NCBI GenBank assembly: GCA_002343325.1
Contig: DDSG01000083.1
Location: 416-28,855 of the forward strand
DNA: 28,440 bases
Origin: Phycisphaerales bacterium UBA2396
GTDB taxonomy: Bacteria; Planctomycetota; Phycisphaerae; Phycisphaerales; UBA1924
Direction of reading: 5' to 3'
Below, one piece after another: positions 13,636 to 21,365 of this stretch; positions within the stretch are counted from its first letter, which is position 1; every line of letters begins with the position of its first letter. The position numbers and the translations under genes were made by a program. The notes below the pieces were generated by a model. That model was not told the DNA's origin. It did no database searches and saw nothing but the letters and a program-made list of their open reading frames with translations.

Positions 13636-15594
13636 ATGACGAGTGCGGGACGCGCGGGGCTGATGCTGGGTGTCGTGTTGGGCGTGTGCGGGAGTGTGGG
13701 TGCGCAATCGCAGCCTTCGGCCGACGCGTTGGTGGCGCACGGGCTTGCCATCGGGCAGCGGAGCGAGGGTGTTCGGCAGAAGCTGGCGGTGGCGCCGGTG
13801 GTGGTGGTCGTGCGGGATGCGGCGTCGTACGTGGAGGCGATCTCGCGGTGGCGGCTTTCGGTTCGGTTCCCGGTGTTGATCGACGACGGGACGCCGGTGG
13901 CGAGGGAGCACATCGCCAGGTTTGTGCGCGGCTTTGGGCCCGAACGGGTGGTGCGATGGTCGGCGGGCGGCGGGGCGATGAAGGACTGGGTGGCCGACCG
14001 GGCTCTGATCGATCGGGCCATTGGTCGGGCGTGGACGGTTGACGGGAAGGAGCCCGAGAAGGGGTTCGACGCGTCGTCGATCATGGCGGGGTGGAAGGCG
14101 ATCGACCTCACGCCCCCGGGCGTCGTGGTGATGAGCGAGCGGGATCCGGCGTGGACGGCGGGCGTGGCGCTCGCGGCGGGTCGCGGGCAGCCGATCTTGT
14201 GGATCGAGAGTTCGAGACGTCTGGACGCGGCGATGACGCCCGAGCAGGCCGACGCGCTGGATCTGCGCATACGCGACCTGTGCGCATCGCTTGGGTTGTC
14301 GTGCGAGAAGCAGGGCGACGCGATCGAGGCGGTGACGATCTGTGCGGCGGTGGAGCAGACGGTCAAGGGGACGTCGGTGGGGGTGGTGGCGACAACGGAC
14401 CGGATCGGGCGGCTGACGGGCGGGCGAGCGGACGTCGCGAGGTGGGCGTGGTGCGGGCAGATCTTCGGGAGCGCATCGGAGGCGGCGTATCGCGCCATGT
14501 GCGCGCTGTTTCTGCCGAGAGGTGAATCGGCGTGGGTCTTCGACAGTTATCCAGGGACGGGCGAGTGGGGGAAGTACGACGGGACGGCGGCCGGGGCGGT
14601 GCTCGAGAAGTGGGGCGTGCGAACGACGGTCTTTGACGGGCCTCGGAGCGATCTGGTGGCGTGGCGGAACGCGGTGGAGTCGGCGATCGGCGCGGGCGTG
14701 GTGATGGTTAACACGAAGGGGAACAAGGAGTTTTTCGAGTTGTCGTCGGGCACGGGGCTGCTGGGGGATGTGCCAATTCTGAGCAGGCCGGCGGCGGTTC
14801 ACTTCATTCACTCGTGGTCGGCGCAGTATGTGGGGACGCGGAACACGCTGGCGGGTCGGTGGCTCGATCGTGGGGCGTATGTGTACTACGGGTCGGTGGA
14901 GGAGCCGACGTTGACGGCGTTCATGCCGACGCCGATTGTGGCGGCGCGGTTGGCGTCGGGGATGCCGTTTGGAGCGGCGGTGCGGTATGACGCTTCGCCG
15001 GCGTGGAAGTTGACGGTGATCGGGGATCCGCTGGCGACGTTTGGTGCGCGGGCGCCGCGGGCGGAGATGGTGGCGTTGGAAGGTGCGGAGGATGTGGGAG
15101 AGGCGGCGAGGACTGTGGTCAAGGAGAAGCCGGCGGAGGCGATTGCGTTGTTTGTGATGGTGGGGCGGGATGCGGATGCGGCGCGGCTGGGGTCTGCGCT
15201 GCTGTCGCAGAAGAAACTGGACGAGGTGGGCATGCTGGCGGCCGGGCCGGCGATGTTTCGGGCCGGTCGGAGCGACGATGTGCTGGCGCTGTTGCGGGAA
15301 ATGCCGCCGGCGGCGGCGGATCGGTTGCCCGAGTTGCGGGACATGATGTGGCTGGCGGCGTGGGGCCGACTGGGCGAGATGACGGATCGGGCGATGCTGG
15401 AGAATCTCGCGCGGCATGTCCGGCCGGAGCAACTGGAGCGGGACATGGGAGAGGTGGGCGAGGCGTTGCGGAAGGTCGCGGGGGGCGCGGCGGCGACGGC
15501 GGCGTTGGAGCGGGCGCGGGACGAGATGACGGATCCTGGACGCAAGAGCGAGGCGGACCGGATCATCCAGAGGCTCAAGGGGCGGTGGCGGTAG
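13636..15594 (+). CDS. Large exported protein of unknown function, faint caspase-like (C25-type) resemblance
   Basis: The 652-residue product has a signal peptide (GLMLGVVLGVCGSVGAQ) and no membrane anchor. I do not recognise a family across its length. Residues about 40-350 contain alternating strands and helices. The segment from GVVMVNTKGN through HFIHSWSA, GRWLDRGAYVYYGSVEEP and WKLTVIGDPL recalls the order of motifs in gingipain-like C25 or CHAT caspase-fold peptidases, but the usual GHG and catalytic Cys are absent. The last ~150 residues are helical and rich in Ala, Glu and Arg, possibly repeat-like. The start at 13636 follows AAAGGAG. It lies 38 bp after rnc, so it is probably cotranscribed. 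The caspase-like idea is tentative. Confidence 0.7.
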   Translation: MTSAGRAGLMLGVVLGVCGSVGAQSQPSADALVAHGLAIGQRSEGVRQKLAVAPVVVVVRDAASYVEAISRWRLSVRFPVLIDDGTPVAREHIARFVRGFGPERVVRWSAGGGAMKDWVADRALIDRAIGRAWTVDGKEPEKGFDASSIMAGWKAIDLTPPGVVVMSERDPAWTAGVALAAGRGQPILWIESSRRLDAAMTPEQADALDLRIRDLCASLGLSCEKQGDAIEAVTICAAVEQTVKGTSVGVVATTDRIGRLTGGRADVARWAWCGQIFGSASEAAYRAMCALFLPRGESAWVFDSYPGTGEWGKYDGTAAGAVLEKWGVRTTVFDGPRSDLVAWRNAVESAIGAGVVMVNTKGNKEFFELSSGTGLLGDVPILSRPAAVHFIHSWSAQYVGTRNTLAGRWLDRGAYVYYGSVEEPTLTAFMPTPIVAARLASGMPFGAAVRYDASPAWKLTVIGDPLATFGARAPRAEMVALEGAEDVGEAARTVVKEKPAEAIALFVMVGRDADAARLGSALLSQKKLDEVGMLAAGPAMFRAGRSDDVLALLREMPPAAADRLPELRDMMWLAAWGRLGEMTDRAMLENLARHVRPEQLERDMGEVGEALRKVAGGAAATAALERARDEMTDPGRKSEADRIIQRLKGRWR

Positions 15595-15603
15595 GACGCG
15601 GCG

Positions 15604-15609
15604 TATGCT
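15604..15609 (+). promoter_or_regulatory. -10 box of truA, probably leaderless
   Basis: TATGCT ends exactly 6 nt before the GTG at 15616. No Shine-Dalgarno and no clear -35 box are visible. Confidence 0.4.
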
Positions 15610-15615
15610 GCGGGC

Positions 15616-16623
15616 GTGCCGCGGTACAGGCTTGTGGTTGCGTATGACGGGACGGACTTCTGCGGATTCCAGAAGCAGGAGCCGGTGGCGTCATGGGCGA
15701 TCGAGAAGGGCGTGGTGTCGGAGGGTGGAGGTGGGGAGAAGACGGCGGCGAAGGAGCATCCGAAGGACCTGCCGCCGTCGATGCTGCGCAAGAGCTTTGA
15801 GATGCTGGAGGATCGGCCGGGGCGGATCGCGATGCGGACGGTGCAGCACGTGCTGGAGCGTGCGGTGCGAGAGGTGGTGCGTCAGCCGGTGGAGCTGGTG
15901 GGGGCGAGCCGAACGGACAGCGGTGTGCACGCGAAGGGGCAGGTGGCGGCGTTCACGTGCGGCGGCGAGGGGGGCTCGGCGGGTGGGTGGCCTGTGGAGC
16001 GCGGGCTTGATCGGCTGGTGATGGCGATCAACGGGAAGCTGCCGGAGGATTGCCTGGTGCGGTCGGCGGAGGAGGTTGAGCCGACGTTCAATCCGATCGG
16101 CGGGTGTATCGGGAAGGGGTACTCGTACACGATCCACACGGGGGTGGAGCGACCGCTGTTTGATCGGCGGTATGTGCACCACGTGAGGGAGGGGCTGGAT
16201 TGGGAGGCGATGGATGCGGCGGCGCGTCTGCTGGAGGGGGAGCACGACTTCGCGTCGTTCGCGGCGGCTGGGCACGGGCGGCTGACGACGGTTCGCCGGA
16301 TCGACCGTTGCCGCGTGGCGAGGACGGAAGAAGGGCGGATTCGGATTGAGGTGAGCGGGAACGGGTTTCTCTACAACATGGTTCGGATCATCGCGGGGAC
16401 GCTGGCGGAGGTGGGGCGAGGGCATCGGAGCGTGTCGTCGATGGGCGAGGTGATCGGGGCGTGCGATCGGCAGGCGGCCGGGCCGACCTTTCCGCCGACC
16501 GGGCTTTGTTTGGAGTGGATCGCGTATCCGCCGACGCCGCCGCGGGATCAATGGGGTGTGGTGTCGGTGGAGCGTGCGGGGAGGGCCGAGAACGCCGACG
16601 GCGGGGCGTCGAACGCGGGGTAG
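15616..16623 (+). CDS. truA: tRNA pseudouridine(38-40) synthase TruA
   Basis: TruA converts U38-U40 in tRNA anticodon stems to pseudouridine. The 335-residue product has the N-terminal YDGTDFCGFQ, the catalytic motif GASRTDSGVHAKGQVAAF with nucleophile D101, and C-terminal NGFLYNMVRIIAGTL. Residues about 22-73, between FQKQ and RTVQHVLE, form an insert of roughly 45 residues with a Gly/Lys-rich start that E. coli TruA lacks. A C-terminal tail of about 35 residues is also extra. The start is GTG at 15616, directly giving PRYRLVVAYDG; no ribosome binding site precedes it. Confidence 0.95.
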   Translation: MPRYRLVVAYDGTDFCGFQKQEPVASWAIEKGVVSEGGGGEKTAAKEHPKDLPPSMLRKSFEMLEDRPGRIAMRTVQHVLERAVREVVRQPVELVGASRTDSGVHAKGQVAAFTCGGEGGSAGGWPVERGLDRLVMAINGKLPEDCLVRSAEEVEPTFNPIGGCIGKGYSYTIHTGVERPLFDRRYVHHVREGLDWEAMDAAARLLEGEHDFASFAAAGHGRLTTVRRIDRCRVARTEEGRIRIEVSGNGFLYNMVRIIAGTLAEVGRGHRSVSSMGEVIGACDRQAAGPTFPPTGLCLEWIAYPPTPPRDQWGVVSVERAGRAENADGGASNAG

Positions 16624-16658
16624 TGGCTGGGAAAGTGGGCGAGGTGGTGCATTTGCGG

Positions 16659-16673
16659 CGGAAGGTGCTTCCG
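16659..16673. repeat. Small hairpin after truA
   Basis: CGGAAG and CTTCCG pair around a GTG loop, 36 bp downstream of the truA stop. No T-tract follows. It overlaps the candidate -35 box of the next gene. Confidence 0.35.
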
Positions 16674-16697
16674 GCGGAGGAAGGCGGGCACTACGAT
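16669..16697 (+). promoter_or_regulatory. Candidate promoter of the first Gly-Cys-module gene
   Basis: TTCCGG (16669-16674), a 17-nt spacer and TACGAT (16692-16697) lie 38 bp upstream of the start at 16735. The -35 box is weak. Confidence 0.3.
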
Positions 16698-16734
16698 CAG
16701 GCCTCGTTCGGAGGCGATTGAGGGAGTGTTCCGC

Positions 16735-18261
16735 GTGAAGAAGCAGAGTGTGACCGCGTTGGCGGGAGTGGTGTCGATCGGGATGCTGGCGGGGACGGCG
16801 GCGGCCCAGCTTCGCGTGGCGACATGGAACATCTCGAACTACGCGGGGGGGCGTGCGAGCGACCTTCAGACGGCGATCTACGCCTCGTTCGAAGGTCGGA
16901 GCATGCGGCCTGACGTGATCGTGACGCAGGAGTTTCTGAGCACGTCGGCGCGCGATGCGTTCCTGCAGATCCTCAACACGGCTCCGGGGAGCCCGGGCGA
17001 CTGGGCGACGGTGCAGTTCATCGACGGTCCGGACACGGACAGCGCGTTCTTCTACCGGACGACCAAGGTGGTGTCGCTGGGGGTGACGGTGGTGTCGCAG
17101 GGGGGGACTGACCCGCAGCCGCCGCGGAACACGTATCGGTATGACTTCCACCCTGTGGGGTATGGCGGGGGCAACGGGTCGGGGACGATCGCGTGGTACG
17201 CGGTGCACATGAAGGCGGGGTCGTCGTCGACGGATCAGGCGAGGCGTCAGGTCGAGGCGCAGCGGATCCGCGACGATTTCCTGGGGACGATCGTGCCGCG
17301 GGGCTGGGCGGGTGTGGTGGCGGGCGATTTCAACGTGCAATCGAGCAATCAAGCGGCGTACCAGACGCTGGCGGGAGCCGGGGCGGCGTTTCTGGACCCG
17401 ATCAAGACGCCGGGCTCGTGGAACAACAACTCGTCGTTCCGCTTTGTGCACACGCAGGACCCGGCCGGGGCGGGCGGGATGGACGATCGGCACGATCAGA
17501 TTCTGATCAGCGGCTTGCTGGCGAACGGGACGGGGCTTGATTACATCGGGAACGTGGCGGTGCCGTACAGCACGACGACGTGGGATGATCCGAACCACAG
17601 CTACCGCGCGTGGGGGAATGACGGCACATCATTCGACAACACGCTGCGTGTAACGGGCAACACGATGGTGGGTGCCTCGATCGCGCAGTCGCTGATCACG
17701 GTGTGCAACGGGGCGGGGCATCTGCCGATCGTGCTCGACATGCGGGTGCCGGCGGTGGCGGGGGCGACTCCGAGTCTGAACTTCGGGAGCGTGGCGCAGG
17801 GTTCGTCGGCGAGTGTGGCGGTGCAGGTGTGGAACAGCGCGAACGCGACGCTGTGGACGCCGGCGGGTGTGGATTCGCTGCGGTACACGTTGGCCGCGTC
17901 GGGCGGGTTTGGGGCGCCTGGTGGGACGTTCGCCGACGAAGCGGGCGGCACGGCCAACACGCACACGATCACGATCGACACGTCCACCTCCGGGATCAAG
18001 TCGGGCGTGATCACCATCAGCAGCAACGGGTGGAACAAATCGTCGATCAGCATTCCGATCACGGGCGAGGTCTTGCCGCCGGTGTGCCCGGCCGACTTTG
18101 ACGGCGACGGGTTCGTGGATCTGTTCGACTTCGACGCGTTCGTGTCGTGCTTCGAGGGGTCGAGCTGCCCGCCGGGGACGACCGCGGACTTCGACAACGA
18201 TGGGTTCGTCGATCTGTTTGACTTCGACGCGTTCATCTCGGCGTTCGAGAGCGGGTGCTGA
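16735..18261 (+). CDS. Secreted endonuclease/exonuclease/phosphatase-fold protein with C-terminal GC-type dockerin-like module
   Basis: The 508-residue product has a signal peptide (KKQSVTALAGVVSIGMLAG, cut near TAAAQ). An endonuclease/exonuclease/phosphatase domain follows: RVATWNISNY, VTQEF, AVHMKAG, GDFNVQ, DRHDQILIS and GHLPIVLD. These are the metal and phosphate-binding motifs of the DNase I/sphingomyelinase superfamily, so it may cut nucleic acids or phosphoesters outside the cell. Residues about 345-445 form a beta-sandwich of the choice-of-anchor/SPD-2-like type (LNFGSVAQGSSASVAVQVWN). The last 58 residues are the paired calcium-loop module ending in GC. Two GTG starts are possible; 16735 was preferred because it gives an MKK signal peptide and suits AGGGAG at 16721-16726. 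The alternative is 16726. Confidence 0.88.
   Translation: MKKQSVTALAGVVSIGMLAGTAAAQLRVATWNISNYAGGRASDLQTAIYASFEGRSMRPDVIVTQEFLSTSARDAFLQILNTAPGSPGDWATVQFIDGPDTDSAFFYRTTKVVSLGVTVVSQGGTDPQPPRNTYRYDFHPVGYGGGNGSGTIAWYAVHMKAGSSSTDQARRQVEAQRIRDDFLGTIVPRGWAGVVAGDFNVQSSNQAAYQTLAGAGAAFLDPIKTPGSWNNNSSFRFVHTQDPAGAGGMDDRHDQILISGLLANGTGLDYIGNVAVPYSTTTWDDPNHSYRAWGNDGTSFDNTLRVTGNTMVGASIAQSLITVCNGAGHLPIVLDMRVPAVAGATPSLNFGSVAQGSSASVAVQVWNSANATLWTPAGVDSLRYTLAASGGFGAPGGTFADEAGGTANTHTITIDTSTSGIKSGVITISSNGWNKSSISIPITGEVLPPVCPADFDGDGFVDLFDFDAFVSCFEGSSCPPGTTADFDNDGFVDLFDFDAFISAFESGC
18085..18258 (+). repeat. Gly-Cys dockerin-like module 1
   Basis: It is 58 codons from first to last Cys, with cysteines at module positions 1, 22, 28 and 58. 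Two EF-hand-like loops, DFDGDGFVD and DFDNDGFVD, are each followed by an LFDFDAF helix start. Confidence 0.85.
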
Positions 18262-18287
18262 ACGGTGAGGGAGCGGGCGGAGGCCTC

Positions 18288-19457
18288 ATGCGACGCACGG
18301 CGGGCCTGATCGTGATTGCGGGCGGCATGTCGGCTGGGCTCGCGCACGCGCAAGTGTCGGTCGAGTTCCGCAATTCGTTGACGCTGCCGGTGTCCGCGCC
18401 GCTCGGGCAGGGCACGGTCGAGGTCGCGGGGCTGAGCGGGCTGACGCACGTCGGCGGGGATCGCTGGCTGGCGGTGATGGACAACTCGGATCTGGTTGTC
18501 GACATGCGCGTGGCGATCGCGGCGGACGGATCGATCGTTTCGGCGAGCTTCGCTGGCGTGATCAGGCTCGATGCCGTGCGCGATCACGAGGATGTGGCGT
18601 GCACGCCGTGGGGAACCAAGCTGGTCGTCGAGGAAGGGACCCCGGCGGTTCGGGAGCACGCGCTGGACGGGCTTGTGCTGGACGTGCTGCCCGTTCCCGC
18701 GGTGTACGCGACGCGACGAGCGAATTTCGGGTTCGAGGGGGTCACGGTCGCGTACGACGGCGGGCACGCCTGGGTCTGCAACGAGGAGGCTCTCTCGGGC
18801 GACGGGCCGCTGAGCACGCCCAGTGCAGGGACGCGAGTTCGGTTGCAGCGGCTTGAGCGGACAGGTGGCGGGTGGCAGGTCGGGCCTCAGTATGCGTACC
18901 ACACCGATCCGATGCACGCCGGGGCGATCAGCGGGGGGCGGAGCGGGGTGTCGGCCTTGGCGGAGTTGCCCAGCGGAAGGCTTCTGGTGCTCGAACGATC
19001 GTTTGCGGGCAACCCCTTTCGCTTCTTTGAGACGCGGATGTACCTGATCGACACGGCGTTGGCGACCCGCACTGAGGCGATTTCCTCGCTGCTCGAGCCG
19101 CACACGCCGGTCGCCAAGCAGCGGGTGTACATCGGGTCGCACACGAATGTGGAAGGGCTTGCGGTCGGTTCGGCGTTGGCATCGGGCGGGCGGGTGCTGC
19201 TGGGGATCGTGGACAGCGGGGACCCCGTCAGCGTGAATCGGCTCGTCGCGTGGGCCGTGAGTGGTGACGTTGAGCCTCCCTGTCGGGCCGACTTTGATGG
19301 GGACGGATTTGTGGACTTCCTGGATTTCGACACGTTTATCCGGTGCTTCGAGGGCGAGGGCTGCCCGACGGGCGCGAGCGCCGACGTGGACGCGGACGGG
19401 TTTGTGGACTTCTTTGACCTCGACGAGTTCGTCATGCTGTTCCAACTGGGCTGCTAG
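18288..19457 (+). CDS. Secreted phytase/esterase-like protein with C-terminal GC-type dockerin-like module
   Basis: The 389-residue product has a signal peptide (RRTAGLIVIAGGMSAGLAHA). Its main domain resembles the esterase-like activity of phytase family, a beta-propeller: GLSGLTHVGGDRWLAVMDNS, FGFEGVTVAYDGGHAWVCNEE, GVSALAELPSGRLLVLERSF and NVEGLAVG. The Glu-rich blade motifs (FEGV, NVEGLAV, NEEAL) are typical of that family, and phosphate or ester hydrolysis is possible but unproven. The last 58 residues are the Gly-Cys module, ending LGC. The ATG at 18288 follows GCGGAGG and starts the signal peptide. It lies 26 bp after the previous gene, probably in the same transcript. Confidence 0.85.
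   Translation: MRRTAGLIVIAGGMSAGLAHAQVSVEFRNSLTLPVSAPLGQGTVEVAGLSGLTHVGGDRWLAVMDNSDLVVDMRVAIAADGSIVSASFAGVIRLDAVRDHEDVACTPWGTKLVVEEGTPAVREHALDGLVLDVLPVPAVYATRRANFGFEGVTVAYDGGHAWVCNEEALSGDGPLSTPSAGTRVRLQRLERTGGGWQVGPQYAYHTDPMHAGAISGGRSGVSALAELPSGRLLVLERSFAGNPFRFFETRMYLIDTALATRTEAISSLLEPHTPVAKQRVYIGSHTNVEGLAVGSALASGGRVLLGIVDSGDPVSVNRLVAWAVSGDVEPPCRADFDGDGFVDFLDFDTFIRCFEGEGCPTGASADVDADGFVDFFDLDEFVMLFQLGC
19281..19454 (+). repeat. Gly-Cys dockerin-like module 2
   Basis: It is 58 codons long with cysteines at positions 1, 22, 28 and 58. The loops are DFDGDGFVD and DVDADGFVD. Confidence 0.85.
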
Positions 19458-19669
19458 CCGCGGGGTAAGGCGTGAAGTTCTCGGACGACGCAACCCGGGG
19501 GACGTCCGGCACGAAGGGCATGGGAGTTCTGCGGCGGCGTCTCGGGCTGGATTGGGGCTTTGGGATGGGCGAATGGTGTTGCCCCGGGGTGCAACGGGCC
19601 CGATGATGGTGCGAAGGACGTCGCCGCGGAGAACGATGTGTCCGATGGGCAGCTTGGTGAGAGAACTGC
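19458..19669. other. Intergenic region before the deiminase-like gene
   Basis: 212 bp without a supported gene. It contains a partly paired inverted repeat, GTTGCCCC / GGGTGCAAC (19578-19595). No clear promoter was found. Short open frames here look like shadows. Confidence 0.4.
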
Positions 19670-21331
19670 ATGGCACAGAAGAATCGCGTCGTGGTTGGGT
19701 GCTGGTTGGTGGGGGCGTTGTTCGCCGGGTCGTTGGGCGCCCAGCCGGCACCGACCCGGGAGCCGATCCGCGAGGGTGATCGGCTGATCTATCCCGAGGG
19801 GGCGGCGATCCCGCGCTCGATGACGCCGATCGAGGCGGAGTGGGTGCGGGAGTTCGGGCTCGGGGGCGGCGTGCCGCGGGGGAGCGGGGCCCCGGTCGGG
19901 CCGGTGTATTGCTCGCCCGAGTACGACCCGACGCAGGCGATCCTGTTCAGTTGGAACGGCACGACGTCGTGGCTGACGATCATCACGCAGATGGCCAACC
20001 GCATCACGCGGTTCGGCAACGCCGAGGCGTGGATCGTGGTGGGCAGCGAGAGCGCGCGGAACACGGCGACGACGCAGCTCACCAACGGCGGAGTGGACAT
20101 GACGAAGGTCCGCTTCTTTGTCCGTTCGCTCAACACGATCTGGATCCGTGACTATGGCCCCCGGTACATCTTCCAGGGTGATGTCCGCGCGATTGTCGAT
20201 CACGTGTACAACCGTCCGCGTCCGCTCGACGACGCCTTGCCGGGGTGGATCGGCGGGCAGATCGCGCATCGCGTGTACGCGCTGCCCCTGATCCACGGCG
20301 GCGGGAACTTCCACCTCGACGGCAACGACAACGGCTTTGCGACGCGCCTGATCACCAACGAGAACCCAACGCTGACCGAGCCGCAAGTCCTTGATCTCTG
20401 GCACGACTATCAGAATCTGGACGTGCACTTGTTCGACCCGTTTCCGACCTCGGTGGATGCGACGCAGCACATCGACATGTGGATGCAGGTGATGGCCGAC
20501 GACAAGGTCATGATCAGCGATTGGCCGCTCGCGTCGGGGTCGATGCAGGACCAGATCTGCGACGCGGCGGCGTCGTACATGGCGTCGCGCGGGTTCCAGG
20601 TTTTCCGCCCGCCGGCGGTCGCGGTGTCGGGAACGCACTACACGTACACGAACGTGGTGATGTGCAACGACCTGGTGCTGATTCCTTCGTACACCAATTC
20701 GACTGTGTCGCCTTACAACGCCACGGCGTTGGCGACGTGGCAGGCGGCGATGCCCGGCAAGCGGATCGAGCAGATCAACTGCCAGTCGCTCGTCACCTCG
20801 GCCGGCGTGATGCACTGCATCGTGATGCACATTCCGCGTGCCCGCGGGAACGGAAGCCCCACGGCATACCTCGTCGCGCCGCAGGCGCCCGGGCGGTTGC
20901 TGCCGGGCGACTCGCTCCCGATCGAGTGGATCAGCGATGATGATCGATCGGTGACAAGCGTCGATCTGCTGCTTTCGACCGACGGCGGGCAGACGTTCCC
21001 GCTGACGATCGCGGCGGGTCGGCCCGCGTTGGGCACGTTCTCATGGGCTGTCCCGAACCTGCCGTATGCCGGCAACGCGAAGATCCGCGTGCTGGCGCGT
21101 GACGCGTCGGGCAACACGGGGTGGTTCGACAGCCCGTCGTTCGCGGTCGGACGCTGCCCGGCCGACGTTGATGGCGACGGCTCGGTGGACTTCTTCGACT
21201 TTGATGCGTTCGTCGGGTGCTTCGAGGGCGGGACGTGCCCGCCCGGCGTGTCGGCGGACTTCAACGGCGACGGGTTCGCGGACTTCTTCGATTTCGACGC
21301 GTTCGTGCAGGCCTTTGATTCTGGGTGCTAA
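19670..21331 (+). CDS. Secreted agmatine deiminase/peptidylarginine deiminase-like protein with C-terminal GC-type dockerin-like module
   Basis: The 553-residue product has a signal peptide (VVVGCWLVGALFAGSLGAQ). The main domain is of the bacterial peptidylarginine/agmatine deiminase family, which hydrolyses guanidino groups through a catalytic Cys. Visible active-site elements are WIRDYGP (D161), HGGGNFHLDGN, QHIDMW (H267, D269) and GVMHCIVMHIP with catalytic C383. Secretion argues for action on extracellular agmatine or protein arginine rather than on the cytoplasmic polyamine pathway; this is inference. Residues about 400-490 form a beta-sandwich (SLPIEWISDDDRSVTSVDLLL) and the last 58 are the Gly-Cys module. 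The start at 19670 gives a clean signal peptide with GGTGAGAGA nearby. Confidence 0.9.
   Translation: MAQKNRVVVGCWLVGALFAGSLGAQPAPTREPIREGDRLIYPEGAAIPRSMTPIEAEWVREFGLGGGVPRGSGAPVGPVYCSPEYDPTQAILFSWNGTTSWLTIITQMANRITRFGNAEAWIVVGSESARNTATTQLTNGGVDMTKVRFFVRSLNTIWIRDYGPRYIFQGDVRAIVDHVYNRPRPLDDALPGWIGGQIAHRVYALPLIHGGGNFHLDGNDNGFATRLITNENPTLTEPQVLDLWHDYQNLDVHLFDPFPTSVDATQHIDMWMQVMADDKVMISDWPLASGSMQDQICDAAASYMASRGFQVFRPPAVAVSGTHYTYTNVVMCNDLVLIPSYTNSTVSPYNATALATWQAAMPGKRIEQINCQSLVTSAGVMHCIVMHIPRARGNGSPTAYLVAPQAPGRLLPGDSLPIEWISDDDRSVTSVDLLLSTDGGQTFPLTIAAGRPALGTFSWAVPNLPYAGNAKIRVLARDASGNTGWFDSPSFAVGRCPADVDGDGSVDFFDFDAFVGCFEGGTCPPGVSADFNGDGFADFFDFDAFVQAFDSGC
21155..21328 (+). repeat. Gly-Cys dockerin-like module 3
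   Basis: It is 58 codons long with cysteines at positions 1, 22, 28 and 58. The loops are DVDGDGSVD and DFNGDGFAD. Confidence 0.85.
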
Positions 21332-21365
21332 GCTCCGGAGCGAGTGTGGGGAGAGGAGAGAGACG

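Noticed and set aside
13336..19751. Three very long minus-strand open frames (13336-15432, 15691-17598, 17601-19751)
   Set aside because: They are His/Arg/Pro-rich, without motifs, and lie opposite genes with clear domains and signal peptides.
19454..20830. Minus-strand frame opposite the deiminase-like gene
   Set aside because: Low-complexity Arg/His composition; the plus-strand enzyme has a full active site.
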